Shown piece after piece: positions 1 through 10,399 of a stretch of 64,000 bases of DNA. The translations under genes and the position numbers were made by a program. The notes below the pieces were generated by a model. The model saw only the letters and a list, made by a program, of their open reading frames with translations, was not told where the DNA came from and ran no database searches. Each line of letters opens with the position of its first letter. Within the stretch, counting starts at the first letter, position 1. The stretch comes from CAYWNA01 sp964459305 (GTDB taxonomy: Bacteria; Planctomycetota; Planctomycetia; Pirellulales; Pirellulaceae), in NCBI GenBank assembly GCA_964459305.1, contig CAYWNA010000009.1, positions 57,742-121,741 of the forward strand. Reading direction: 5' to 3'.

Positions 1-1718
1 CCGCCGCCCAAGATCATGATGCGTTTCTTGCCCGGCGGTTTGGGCGGCGTCTCATCTTCGTCTTCGTAAGTAGAGTAGTAGTAAGGCGTGTAGGCTTCGA
101 ACTCCGCGGCGCAGGTATCCACGGACTTGAAGGTGGCCACAATGCCGCGGGCTTTGCGATGCTCGCGAATTTCCAGGTCGCTGGAGTGCCACAGAGTGGC
201 CAACTGGCGGTCCGAAAATCCGAACCGCTTGGCCTGCCGGAGCAGAGCGTCGTCCACCTCTGCGATATCGTCGTGCTGTCGCAGTTGCGCTTCGAGTTCG
301 ACGATTTCCATCAGTTGGTCGAGGAACCACGGGTCAATTGCCGTCAATTCGTAGATCTTGTCGATCGACATGCCGCTTTTCAGCGCATACCGTAGGTACC
401 AAGCGCGTTTTGCGTTGGGCGTTGACAGATTCGCCCGAATTTCGTCCTCACTGGGCCGGTCGGGCGTCGCCCAGAGATCTTTTCCGTCGCAGCCGAATCC
501 GAAAGAGCCGACTTCTAGCCCTCGCAGCGCTTTTTGAAATGATTCCTTGAACGTCCGCCCGATCGCCATGGTCTCGCCGACGCTCTTCATTTGCGTGGTC
601 AGCGTCGCATCCGCTTCCGCGAATTTCTCGAATGCAAATCGCGGCACCTTCGTGACTACATAGTCGATGGTCGGTTCGAAACACGCCATCGTTTTCCGCG
701 TGATGTCGTTAGGCAGTTCGTGCAGCCGATATCCGACGGCCAGCTTGGCCGCGATTTTGGCAATCGGGAAACCGGTGGCCTTCGATGCCAACGCGCTGGA
801 TCGGCTGACTCGTGGGTTCATCTCGATCACGATCATGCGGCCCGTCTTCGGATGAATGGCGAACTGGATGTTCGAACCGCCCGTTTCGACGCCGATTTCC
901 CGGATTACCGCCAGGCTGGCGTCGCGCATGCGCTGGTATTCTTTGTCGGTCAGCGTCTGGGCCGGTGCCACCGTGATGGAATCGCCCGTGTGCACGCCCA
1001 TGGCGTCGAAGTTCTCGATCGAGCAGATGATGACGACGTTATCGTCCAAGTCGCGCATCACCTCCATTTCGTACTCTTTCCAACCCAGCGCCGATTCCTC
1101 GATCAATACCTCGGTGATGGGCGACTGGTCGAGCCCCCGGCGGACCAGCGTATCGAACTCATCGCGATTGTAAGCCACCGCCGACCCCGCCCCGCCAAGG
1201 GTAAAGCTGGGACGCACCACGCACGGCACGCCAATCTCCTTGACCACCTCACGGGCCTCCTTGACTGAGTGCACCGTTTCACCACGGCACACTTCCAGGC
1301 CGATTTTCTCCATCGCCTGCTTGAATAGATCCCGCTCCTCGGCCTTGGCAATCACCTGGGCGTTGGCGCCGATCATTTGCACGCCGTATTTTTCCAGCAC
1401 CCCATGGCGGTCCAAATCCATGGCCACATTCAGTCCGGTCTGACCGCCAAGCGTCGGCAACAGCGCATCGGGCCGTTCCTGCTCGATCACTTTGGCCACG
1501 GTCTCCCAGGTGAGCGGTTCGATGTAAGTGCGTTCGGCCGTGGCGGGATCGGTCATGATGGTGGCCGGGTTCGAGTTGACCAGTACCACCTCGTAACCTT
1601 CTTCGCGCAAGGCTTTGCACGCTTGGGTACCGGAATAGTCGAATTCACAGGCCTGACCAATTACGATCGGTCCAGAGCCAATCAGCAGTATTCTGTGGAT
1701 ATCGTTGCGGCGTGGCAC
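1..1718 (-). CDS. carB: Carbamoyl-phosphate synthase large subunit (partial)
   Basis: Makes carbamoyl phosphate from bicarbonate, ATP and glutamine-derived ammonia for pyrimidine and arginine synthesis in the cytoplasm. Read leftward, the protein opens MPRRNDIHRILLIGSGPIVI and continues with FDYSGTQACKALREEGYEV, a typical CarB N-terminus. About 572 residues are visible, covering the first ATP-grasp half (VVRPSFTLGGAGSAVAYN, IEMNPRVSRSSALASKATG) and the oligomerisation region; the family is about 1,070-1,100 residues, so roughly half lies beyond the window. The start is a GTG at 1716-1718; no ATG lies near the conserved N-terminus. carA is not adjacent on this side. Family assignment is very secure. 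Confidence 0.96.
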   Translation of the reverse strand, partial: MPRRNDIHRILLIGSGPIVIGQACEFDYSGTQACKALREEGYEVVLVNSNPATIMTDPATAERTYIEPLTWETVAKVIEQERPDALLPTLGGQTGLNVAMDLDRHGVLEKYGVQMIGANAQVIAKAEERDLFKQAMEKIGLEVCRGETVHSVKEAREVVKEIGVPCVVRPSFTLGGAGSAVAYNRDEFDTLVRRGLDQSPITEVLIEESALGWKEYEMEVMRDLDDNVVIICSIENFDAMGVHTGDSITVAPAQTLTDKEYQRMRDASLAVIREIGVETGGSNIQFAIHPKTGRMIVIEMNPRVSRSSALASKATGFPIAKIAAKLAVGYRLHELPNDITRKTMACFEPTIDYVVTKVPRFAFEKFAEADATLTTQMKSVGETMAIGRTFKESFQKALRGLEVGSFGFGCDGKDLWATPDRPSEDEIRANLSTPNAKRAWYLRYALKSGMSIDKIYELTAIDPWFLDQLMEIVELEAQLRQHDDIAEVDDALLRQAKRFGFSDRQLATLWHSSDLEIREHRKARGIVATFKSVDTCAAEFEAYTPYYYSTYEDEDETPPKPPGKKRIMILGG

Positions 1719-2078
1719 GCTATCGGCGTTCCTATTCTCTGCAAATGGGGGATACGAATCCCCAGTGGTTTATCGGGAGCCGGACAAAATCCATCAAAGT
1801 TAACACCACGGCCAACATTTCTTCAAGGGAGGGCAAGATTGGAGGCGAGACGCTTCGCCTCGCAGGGCTTGACCGCAACACGCAACCGATTCTACGACTC
1901 TACGGGGTGAATGACCAATGACCACCCACCAATGCCCAGGCGATTCTGTTGGTTCCTCGCAGGTCTACCGAAAGACGCTGATTCGGTCGCGTAGCCACGA
2001 ATGCGATCGTCGACCGGGAAGGCGGGCGAAGTTCTCGCGTGTTCGGCATTTTCTCCGATTACTCTTCGACGGACTGAG
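1719..2078. other. Intergenic region upstream of carB
   Basis: This 360-base stretch separates the start of carB from the 3' end of the next leftward gene, so it should hold the carB promoter. A small hairpin is visible at 1748-1763 (GGGGAT, loop ACGA, ATCCCC), about 30 bases upstream of the carB start. I see no convincing -35/-10 pair, PyrR or leader-peptide structure, and no credible gene. Confidence 0.4.
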
Positions 2079-4661
2079 TCACTCGAACAGTACAACGTCG
2101 TTCAAGCCGAGTTCGACGGTGCACTTCACTCGGTACACATTTCCTCCCTTGGGCTTGGCTTTCTCCTGCTCGAAACGCAATGCTCCTTCAGTGAGTGATC
2201 GAACGGACTTGACGGATTTGGACATGGGCAGGCAGATGTCCAGCCTTCGAATCGGCTCATACGTGAAATTGGCCAGTACTAGCGCAGTGCCTTCTTCAGC
2301 ATCGTAGACGCCGGCCTCCACCACTGGGTGAGACAGTTCAGCCAAACGCGGCGCGCCGGACTGCCGTGCCTGCAAGTTGACGAAGTGCCTGAGGTGCGCG
2401 GGCCATAGTTCTTTCAATTCCGCAGGGACAAACTTCGCGTCCTTCACGTAGGTCACGCCCGGACAGGCTCCCACGTAGATCGTCTTTCCTTTGCCAAACT
2501 CACCCATGACGACCGCAGGTGCCCCGTTCTCGAACGTGGCGACGACCTGAGCGCGGGCTGGCTTGAACGCGATTTTCGCACCGATCACCCCCATCGCGTC
2601 AGTCAATGTCTCTGACGATTCAGCCGTCGATCGGATCTCGTCCACAAAGGGCAGTTGGTTCAGCGCACCACGGATATGGTAGCGGCCGGACTGCAATTGG
2701 ACGTCCACCGTCGGCTCGATGCCAAAGATCTGAGAGAGACCAGAAACAGGCTCATTGTACTCGTTTCGGCTGCCCGCCGCGCACGAACCGTACAGATGTC
2801 CGCCGGCTTTCACCCACGCTGCGATCGTCGTCGTCGCCACTTCGCTGATACAGGGGTCGGTCGCATACAACACGTCGTAGCGATCCAACCCCCCAGCTTC
2901 AACGTCCTCCTCGGTCAGCATGTCCACCAAGTATTGGTCGTGAACAAGCGACAGGTAGGTGGCTCGTCTTTCGAGCATGTGTATGTATCCGGCGGGTTGC
3001 CAGAGGTCGGAAGAAATGCTGTACAGCAAGGCGACGCGCGTTTTGCGCACCTTTCCCGGCGCGATGATGTGCTCGGCCGCAGCCAAATCGCGCGTGATGT
3101 TGGCAATGCCATCGTAGGCGCCGCGAAGGTCCGACCAGTAGTTTTCCGTGCTGGTGGCGGTTGGGCCGTAAGTCCAATAGAAGAAGTGCTTGGCTCCCTG
3201 ACACAAGGCCGACGTGCTCTTCAGTCGCAAGTTGGTTTCGTCGCTGGGCGTGATCCAGGCCATGATGGGCATCCGACCGCCACTCGCGCTGCGGAAGATC
3301 GATGCTTGAAAGCCCATCAATTGAAAACCCTCCCAGGTCCAATTCGGACCGTACATGAATTGCAGGCCCATCCAATCTTCGATTCCAATCATGTCCACCG
3401 CTCCGCTCCGTCCTAGGTCGAACCAGTCGGAGGCCAGCGGGTAACCGCCCCACGCCGGATTGGGCGTCATCCCCATTCCCAGACCAGATCCTGCAAAGTA
3501 CGGATGATCGGCTACCAGCATCGTTGTCACCGGTCCGGGCTGGAAATGCCGGTGAAACGATGTGGCATGCCAATGAACTCGTTCCGTAGCCGCGTGCTGT
3601 CGAAAACGCGACGTATGGTAGAAGACGCGTCGGGCTGCCGCCGCGTCCTGCTTCTCGCGTTCGCGAAGATCTTCCGGTGTTTCGATTGGCTTGATGTCTT
3701 CCAGACGCTCGACGCCCAGCGATTGCGGCGCGATTTTTCGCTCGGCCAGCCAACCGCGGAAATGCTTTAGGGCTTGCTCGTTGTCGCCGATCGACGGCCG
3801 GCACACGATCTCGTCCGAAAACCCGAAAGGGACGCCTTGGGCAAGCGGTTCAGTATGTCGCGCTGCGTGCTTCTTCATCAGTTCGTCGATCTCTTCGCGA
3901 GTCGCTTCCGGTCCGAAGCGGACACTGTGGGTATGACCGGGAACGCGGAAATCGAACGCGTCGCGCACTTCGGGCCGCTGATTTCCCACGACGTTGAATC
4001 CCAGCAAATGGAGCACCTCGGCTTCCTTCAAGTTCAACTCTTCGCGCTGGGGACCCCAGAAGCTGGTCTGCACGATCAAATGCTTCGGACCGAGCCGTTT
4101 TCCGTCACTCGCCGCTTGCGCCCATTGAAGACGACGGCCAGTCATCTGAGAGGCGGTTTCGAGATCGTCGGCATCGGCCTGCAGATCGGGCGAGACGAGG
4201 AAACTGGTAAGCGACCCGCGAAAAGACTCGTGAAACCGTTTGACAACGTCGTTTGCGTCCGGCGAAGTGGCCAATTCGATGGCAACCCTACGCCGCTCAC
4301 TCGGCGGATCGCTGACAAAATCCACCGTCACGTTCGGGAATTCGGCCACGCCGCCTGCCCGATTCAGCCGGCCATGAAGCTGACCAGCAGCGTGTTTCGT
4401 TAGATCAAACCAGGGGGTAAAATCACCAGCCGCGACGCGATTCCCCTCCTGCTTGTCCGCCAGCGGCGGAATCACTGCGCGTGGGAGATACCACGGGCTT
4501 CTGTGAATGTAGCCTCTCAGCCGCACGTAGTACTTGCCCGTATTCGGCTCGACCAGTTGAAAACGCACGAACACACCATCGGCGGCACGACCGATCGAAC
4601 ACAGAGCCAAAAGAACGACGAAGGCAACCAGAGGGCGGCAGTTGATCGATGGAGCGATCAT
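2079..4661 (-). CDS. Secreted glycoside-hydrolase-like protein with GH42-type trimerisation-like domain
   Basis: An 860-residue exported protein of unknown substrate. Residues 1-26 form a signal peptide (VAFVVLLALCSIGRA). A beta-rich N-terminal part is followed by an aromatic-rich, TIM-barrel-like middle (about 330-560, with WMGLQFMYGPNWTWEG). From about 580 comes a Rossmann-like segment starting TRVALLYSISSDLWQPAG, with AAWVKAGGHLYGSCAAGS and GKGKTIYVGACPGVTYV, which resembles the trimerisation domain of GH42 beta-galactosidases. The C-terminus is a small beta domain (TALVLANFTYEPIRRLDI). It stands alone, between carB and a divergent gene. I infer a polysaccharide-degrading role from the domain layout only; no catalytic pair was identified. 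Confidence 0.7.
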   Translation of the reverse strand: MIAPSINCRPLVAFVVLLALCSIGRAADGVFVRFQLVEPNTGKYYVRLRGYIHRSPWYLPRAVIPPLADKQEGNRVAAGDFTPWFDLTKHAAGQLHGRLNRAGGVAEFPNVTVDFVSDPPSERRRVAIELATSPDANDVVKRFHESFRGSLTSFLVSPDLQADADDLETASQMTGRRLQWAQAASDGKRLGPKHLIVQTSFWGPQREELNLKEAEVLHLLGFNVVGNQRPEVRDAFDFRVPGHTHSVRFGPEATREEIDELMKKHAARHTEPLAQGVPFGFSDEIVCRPSIGDNEQALKHFRGWLAERKIAPQSLGVERLEDIKPIETPEDLREREKQDAAAARRVFYHTSRFRQHAATERVHWHATSFHRHFQPGPVTTMLVADHPYFAGSGLGMGMTPNPAWGGYPLASDWFDLGRSGAVDMIGIEDWMGLQFMYGPNWTWEGFQLMGFQASIFRSASGGRMPIMAWITPSDETNLRLKSTSALCQGAKHFFYWTYGPTATSTENYWSDLRGAYDGIANITRDLAAAEHIIAPGKVRKTRVALLYSISSDLWQPAGYIHMLERRATYLSLVHDQYLVDMLTEEDVEAGGLDRYDVLYATDPCISEVATTTIAAWVKAGGHLYGSCAAGSRNEYNEPVSGLSQIFGIEPTVDVQLQSGRYHIRGALNQLPFVDEIRSTAESSETLTDAMGVIGAKIAFKPARAQVVATFENGAPAVVMGEFGKGKTIYVGACPGVTYVKDAKFVPAELKELWPAHLRHFVNLQARQSGAPRLAELSHPVVEAGVYDAEEGTALVLANFTYEPIRRLDICLPMSKSVKSVRSLTEGALRFEQEKAKPKGGNVYRVKCTVELGLNDVVLFE

Positions 4662-4829
4662 TCCCTGTGTCCCTTACATAAGTTGTTACATAGCAGGAGA
4701 TTAGAGGCCGTGAAGAATCCTGGCAGGGTGCAACGAATACAGAATGTATGGTATACCCCGCGTGTTTGGAATGACAGAGTGTCCTAGAATAAGGTATTCT
4801 GCGTATTTGTACGTATTGGGGCGGAAACT

Positions 4830-6941
4830 ATGGTCACTGATGATTTCAATCCATACCACGAATGGCTGGGGCTGGATGCTCAACTGAAACAGCCCAATTA
4901 CTACCAGCTCTTGGGTGTCGACCAAAGCGAGGCGGATGCACAGAAGATCGCCGCCGCCGCGGATCGGGCTCTGTCCAAGGTGCGAAGTGTTCGGCCGGGT
5001 CCTCGCGCTGCGGAGTGGGCGAAGTTATTGGACGAGATGGCCGCAGCCAGATTCTGTCTTACCGATCCAGCGAAACGTGCGGAGTATGACAGGCAGTTGG
5101 CCAGTTCGCAGTTTTCCGCTCCGACCAGCTACCGCCGCCCGACTCCGCGAGACAAGGCATCTCCCAACGTCGACGTACCGATGAGCCCGAACGCGAATTC
5201 CACGGCAGCGGTGCCCATGGCGGCACCCGTTCAGTCGCCGGCCACAATGATGCCCGGCGGTCCGGCAGCGGCACCAATTCCAACGGCGGGACAACCGGCT
5301 GGCCCAGTCGCTGAGCCACAGATGCCCATGCAAGCGCCGGCACCCCATGGCGGAGCAACGGCCTACGCTAGTCCCACGACTCCTTACGGGCATATGCCAC
5401 AAGCCCCCGCAGGCCCAGTTGCCGGTTCGCCTGGGGCGCCCGTAGCCGGCGTTGCGCCCGCTGTCGGCGCACCAATGGCAACGCCGCAAGGGTATCCGGC
5501 CGGTTCGCCCCAACCGATGCCGACCGGACCGATGCAGGGCATTCCGCCCGCTGGGGCTCCCAGTGGTGTCGCGCCCGGGACTCCTGTGTATGGGACCCCA
5601 ACCGGGTATCCGGCCAGTTCACCTCAACCGACGCCGATAGCAGCCCAGCCTGCTCGAAACATCCCTACCGGGGTCCCCGTGGGAGCCACGACGGCTGGCG
5701 CCATACCGGCGGCATCCACCCGGTCTTCTCCCGGCGTTCAGGTTGGCCAAAAGAAGTCCGCTTCCGTGATGGCAAGAAGACGCTCGGATCGGTCGAAGAT
5801 GGTGCCCTACCTTGCAGCGGGTATCGGCTTTTTGATTCTGTTTGTCGCTATCGCTCTATTGGCAGTTGTCGGCGGCAATGGATCCAAAGACGGAAAATCG
5901 TCAAGGAGGACGACCTCCAAGAGACCGGCGCCCCGAACGACCACGCCCGCCCAACCGTTCTCCAGACCATCAAGGTCGGTCCGCGATAGAACACCGCGTT
6001 CGGGACCCTCGGCCGTGCGGGAGTACAAGCGCGAACCGGCGGCTGGCGAACGCGCCGATCGACCGCCGGAACCGTCCACAATGGAACCACCGCCGGAAGT
6101 GAATGTGGAACCTGGTACTCGCCTGATGGGCTCTTCGATCGTCGATCCCCAACCGGATCCAACAGGCACCACCGATCGGCTGTCTCAGCCGAAACCGACG
6201 CCGGCAGAGCCAGCGCTGCAGCCGGAGGCGACCCCCGGACCGGATGCGAAGCTCACCCAGGAACCACCGGCGAGCCCCGCTGAATCGAAAGGCACGCAGC
6301 CGGAGGCAAAGGTGGTGCCGAAGCCCGATCCAGCGGCGCGATCGAAACCCGAGCCAACCCCAGCACCAGCCGCCAAATCGAAACGCGAGGACGTCGAGGC
6401 GTTGTCTTCTGCGTTGAAGGCAGCTCGCGCGGCGCTGGAGGACTACGACTTTGACGGTGCGGTGGAAGGACTGAAGAAGGTGCGACCGGTGCCCAAGCTG
6501 CCTGAACATCAGGCCAAGTTCGAACGTTTGGATCTTCTCGCCCAGTACGCGCAGCAGTTTCGTTCGGCGCTGCTGGAGGCGATCAATAGCCTGGAGGCCG
6601 GTTCTGAAATCAAAATAGGGACCGACGAAATCATCGTGGTGGTCAGCGCCACGCCCCAGAGGCTAACCGTAAGGGTTCGTGGCACCAGCCGGACCTTTGC
6701 CATCAACGATTTGCCGCCCGGGCTGGCCGTTGCGGTTGCCGATAGCTGGCTCGACCAGGGAGACTCGGTGACCCCGGTATTGAAGGCCGCTTATGTTGCA
6801 TCGCTGAAAGACGCCAAGGAGGATCAATTGGCAAAAGCACGCGAGTGGTTCCGGGAGGGCGCCAAGCGAGGCGCCGATATCGGGGATCTTGCCACAGTGA
6901 TCGACGACACGTACGAATTGGCAAAGGGCCTCGCTCAGTAG
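4830..6941 (+). CDS. J-domain-like single-pass membrane protein with Pro-rich linkers
   Basis: A 703-residue protein with three visible parts. Residues 1-90 match the planctomycete J-like module (FNPYHEWLGLDAQLKQPN, YYQLLGVDQSEADAQKI, ARFCLTDPAKRAEYDRQL), but the canonical HPD tripeptide of DnaJ is absent. Residues about 95-320 are a low-complexity Pro/Ala/Gly/Met linker. One transmembrane segment follows (YLAAGIGFLILFVAIALLAV, about 329-348). A basic and Pro/Glu-rich stretch then leads to a folded C-terminal domain from about 520 (LSSALKAARAALEDYDFDGA). The probable topology is cytoplasmic N-terminus and periplasmic C-terminus. The start ATG at 4830 follows a GGGGCGG motif. Function unknown; loss of HPD argues against ordinary Hsp70 co-chaperone activity. 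Confidence 0.75.
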   Translation: MVTDDFNPYHEWLGLDAQLKQPNYYQLLGVDQSEADAQKIAAAADRALSKVRSVRPGPRAAEWAKLLDEMAAARFCLTDPAKRAEYDRQLASSQFSAPTSYRRPTPRDKASPNVDVPMSPNANSTAAVPMAAPVQSPATMMPGGPAAAPIPTAGQPAGPVAEPQMPMQAPAPHGGATAYASPTTPYGHMPQAPAGPVAGSPGAPVAGVAPAVGAPMATPQGYPAGSPQPMPTGPMQGIPPAGAPSGVAPGTPVYGTPTGYPASSPQPTPIAAQPARNIPTGVPVGATTAGAIPAASTRSSPGVQVGQKKSASVMARRRSDRSKMVPYLAAGIGFLILFVAIALLAVVGGNGSKDGKSSRRTTSKRPAPRTTTPAQPFSRPSRSVRDRTPRSGPSAVREYKREPAAGERADRPPEPSTMEPPPEVNVEPGTRLMGSSIVDPQPDPTGTTDRLSQPKPTPAEPALQPEATPGPDAKLTQEPPASPAESKGTQPEAKVVPKPDPAARSKPEPTPAPAAKSKREDVEALSSALKAARAALEDYDFDGAVEGLKKVRPVPKLPEHQAKFERLDLLAQYAQQFRSALLEAINSLEAGSEIKIGTDEIIVVVSATPQRLTVRVRGTSRTFAINDLPPGLAVAVADSWLDQGDSVTPVLKAAYVASLKDAKEDQLAKAREWFREGAKRGADIGDLATVIDDTYELAKGLAQ

Positions 6942-6975
6942 CTTCGCGCACGAAAAGCCCCAAGAGGCACACCTC

Positions 6976-8832
6976 GTGGAATCTCCGTCATCTTTCAGTC
7001 TCATGTTGGCCAGCCTGCTGTTGGCCGTCACGTCCGTATCGTGGAGCCAGCAGACCGTCACGTTGCTGGGCCGGGTAACGACCGAGGGCGTTGTTAAATC
7101 GATCTCGCCGGGCGTCATCGTCGTCACGGATTCCGCCGGCAGCGACGTGGAATTCAAAATCCAGGAGAAGGGCGAACGAGGCGTCTCGCTGGGCGGCGCC
7201 AAGGTAATCATCGATTTCCCTGCCACGGTCAAGATTTCGGGATCGCTCACCAGTGAATCGCTAACCCGCGACACCTTGGTCCGTTTCACCGGCCAATTGA
7301 ACCGGCTGGGTCGAACCGAAGGCGAGGTGGAAGAAATCCTTGTGTTCGACGAGAAAGCCCATTCATTGGCGATTGAGGTCGGCAGCGAACCGACCGAACG
7401 TGGCGGCCCGGCAACATGTACGATCAGCGCCGAGGTGTACTCGTTCCGAAACGGCCGATTGATCGTGACGACCCCGAAGAACGATTACGTCCGTCATCCG
7501 CGTTTGTCCTTTGCGGTTGCCGACGACGCCAAAATCACCATGGAGAGCGACGATTATCGGCGTGCGAAGCCGGGCGACAAAGTGGTGAGTCTCCTGGGCG
7601 CGAGTTTCTCGACGGGTGATTCGGTCATCAAGGAAATTGCCATCGAGCTTGCAGCCGGGACAGCGCAACAAAGTGGTGGCCACAAGGTTGATCTCAGCAA
7701 ATACCGGCGGCTGTCGGACGAGCCAGGCAAGCCGCGCGATTTGCGGTCCGCCCACTTCTTGCTGCACACGGACATCTCGGACCGCAACGCAAGAATTTTG
7801 CTGGACAAGCTGGAGACCATGATTGCGCTGGTGTCGCAGTACTATGGCCGGATGCCGAAGGGCATCATCGAGTGCTACGTGGTTCGTGATCTTGCGAATT
7901 GGCCACCGGGCACGATTCCGCCGGAAGGCGTCGCAAAGATCAGCGAGCCCGCCGGTGTCACGCTATCAGTGACCGTAGGCAACCTCACTCGATCCGTCGC
8001 TTTCTCGTGCCACAAACACGGCGTCGTGCAACACGAATGCATCCACGCTTACTGCTCCCAGACATTTGGCAGCACGGGCCCAACGTGGTACGCCGAGGGC
8101 GTCGCGGAAATGGGACAATACTGGAAGAAGAACCAACCGGCCGTCGAAATCGATCCGGTGGCGATTGACTATCTGAAGAACTCTCCGCCGAAGAGGATGT
8201 TGGATATCGTCGCCGCCGGTCAGATCACCGGCGACTCGTGGCGCGCGTACGCGTGGCGATGGGCGCTGTGTCATCTGCTGGCAAGTAACCCCAACTACTC
8301 CGGACGATTCAAGGCGTTGGGTCTTGGCATGATGATGGGGCAGCCCGGCGCTTCGTTCGAAAGCGTCTACGGTCCTGTGGCTCGTGAAATCTCGTTCGAG
8401 TATGACCAATTCGTCAAACATCTGGACAACGGATACCGCTCCGATCTGTGTGCGTGGCAATGGAACCGCAAGTTTCAGTACGTGATTGGCAAGCGATACG
8501 CCACCGTGAAACCGGTGGCCAAGTATGGCTGGCAAGCCAGTGGAGTGAAACTGCAGTCCGGTCAGTCCTACGACTACGTGGCGAAAGGCACGTGGAAAAT
8601 CTCCCCAGACGAAGAGGTCGACGCCGACGGAAACGCCGGCGGCAACGGGCGGCTGCTCGGTATCATCATGCAGAACTACGAGTTGAGCGAAACGCTGGAC
8701 CTGGGCGCAAAAGGAACGTTTGTTCCCCCGAGTGATGGTGACCTGTATCTGCGATGTCGCGAAGATTGGAGCAGTATCGCCGACAACGACGGCACGATCA
8801 CCGTCTACTTCCGCCGCACGCCTTCTCCCTGA
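6976..8832 (+). CDS. Secreted putative zinc metallopeptidase (HExxH, peptidase MA-like)
   Basis: A 618-residue exported protein. The N-terminus MESPSSFSLMLASLLLAVTS looks like a signal peptide. Residues about 30-240 form beta-rich repeats (LLGRVTTEGVVKSISPG; RPRLSFAVADDAKI-like strands). The second half holds the zinc motif HECIH at 353-357, followed by TWYAEGVAEMGQYW, whose glutamate near 374 fits the third ligand of gluzincin/peptidase-MA-like proteins common in planctomycetes. The gene follows the J-like protein by 34 bases and is probably co-transcribed with it. The GTG at 6976 gives the full signal peptide; an in-frame ATG at 7003 is an alternative. The metallopeptidase call is inferred from the motif. 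Confidence 0.7.
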   Translation: MESPSSFSLMLASLLLAVTSVSWSQQTVTLLGRVTTEGVVKSISPGVIVVTDSAGSDVEFKIQEKGERGVSLGGAKVIIDFPATVKISGSLTSESLTRDTLVRFTGQLNRLGRTEGEVEEILVFDEKAHSLAIEVGSEPTERGGPATCTISAEVYSFRNGRLIVTTPKNDYVRHPRLSFAVADDAKITMESDDYRRAKPGDKVVSLLGASFSTGDSVIKEIAIELAAGTAQQSGGHKVDLSKYRRLSDEPGKPRDLRSAHFLLHTDISDRNARILLDKLETMIALVSQYYGRMPKGIIECYVVRDLANWPPGTIPPEGVAKISEPAGVTLSVTVGNLTRSVAFSCHKHGVVQHECIHAYCSQTFGSTGPTWYAEGVAEMGQYWKKNQPAVEIDPVAIDYLKNSPPKRMLDIVAAGQITGDSWRAYAWRWALCHLLASNPNYSGRFKALGLGMMMGQPGASFESVYGPVAREISFEYDQFVKHLDNGYRSDLCAWQWNRKFQYVIGKRYATVKPVAKYGWQASGVKLQSGQSYDYVAKGTWKISPDEEVDADGNAGGNGRLLGIIMQNYELSETLDLGAKGTFVPPSDGDLYLRCREDWSSIADNDGTITVYFRRTPSP

Positions 8833-8879
8833 GACAGCGGCTTTGGTATGATCGTTTTTTCCGCGGACAAGTCTGATCT

Positions 8880-8943
8880 GTAGCCGAACTCGCCAGAGTT
8901 TGGTTTTTCCCTACGCAGACCAAAGTCTGGCGACTTCGGCTAC
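8880..8943. repeat. 64-bp palindromic repeat, family A copy 1
   Basis: Two 25-base arms (8880-8904 and 8919-8943) starting GTAGCCGAACTCGCCAGAG are inverted copies with two mismatches, separated by 14 bases. A second copy in opposite orientation lies at 61412-61478. It sits between the stop of the HExxH gene and the start of the radical SAM gene. No open reading frame explains it; it resembles a REP/MITE-like dispersed element. Confidence 0.85.
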
Positions 8944-9022
8944 ACTCGGAGAAGTGTCAATCCTGGCCGCCCGTGGTATGAACGAAGATTGCCCGCAGAT
9001 TCGAAAACGCACGGAAACCTCG

Positions 9023-10372
<1,350 letters not shown>

Positions 10373-10399
10373 AGAACACTTTCTTATGGGAGATATGGT

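Noticed and set aside
591..1910. Rightward ORFs over the first 1.9 kb
   Set aside because: They are shadows of carB, whose N-terminal half is unmistakable on the other strand.
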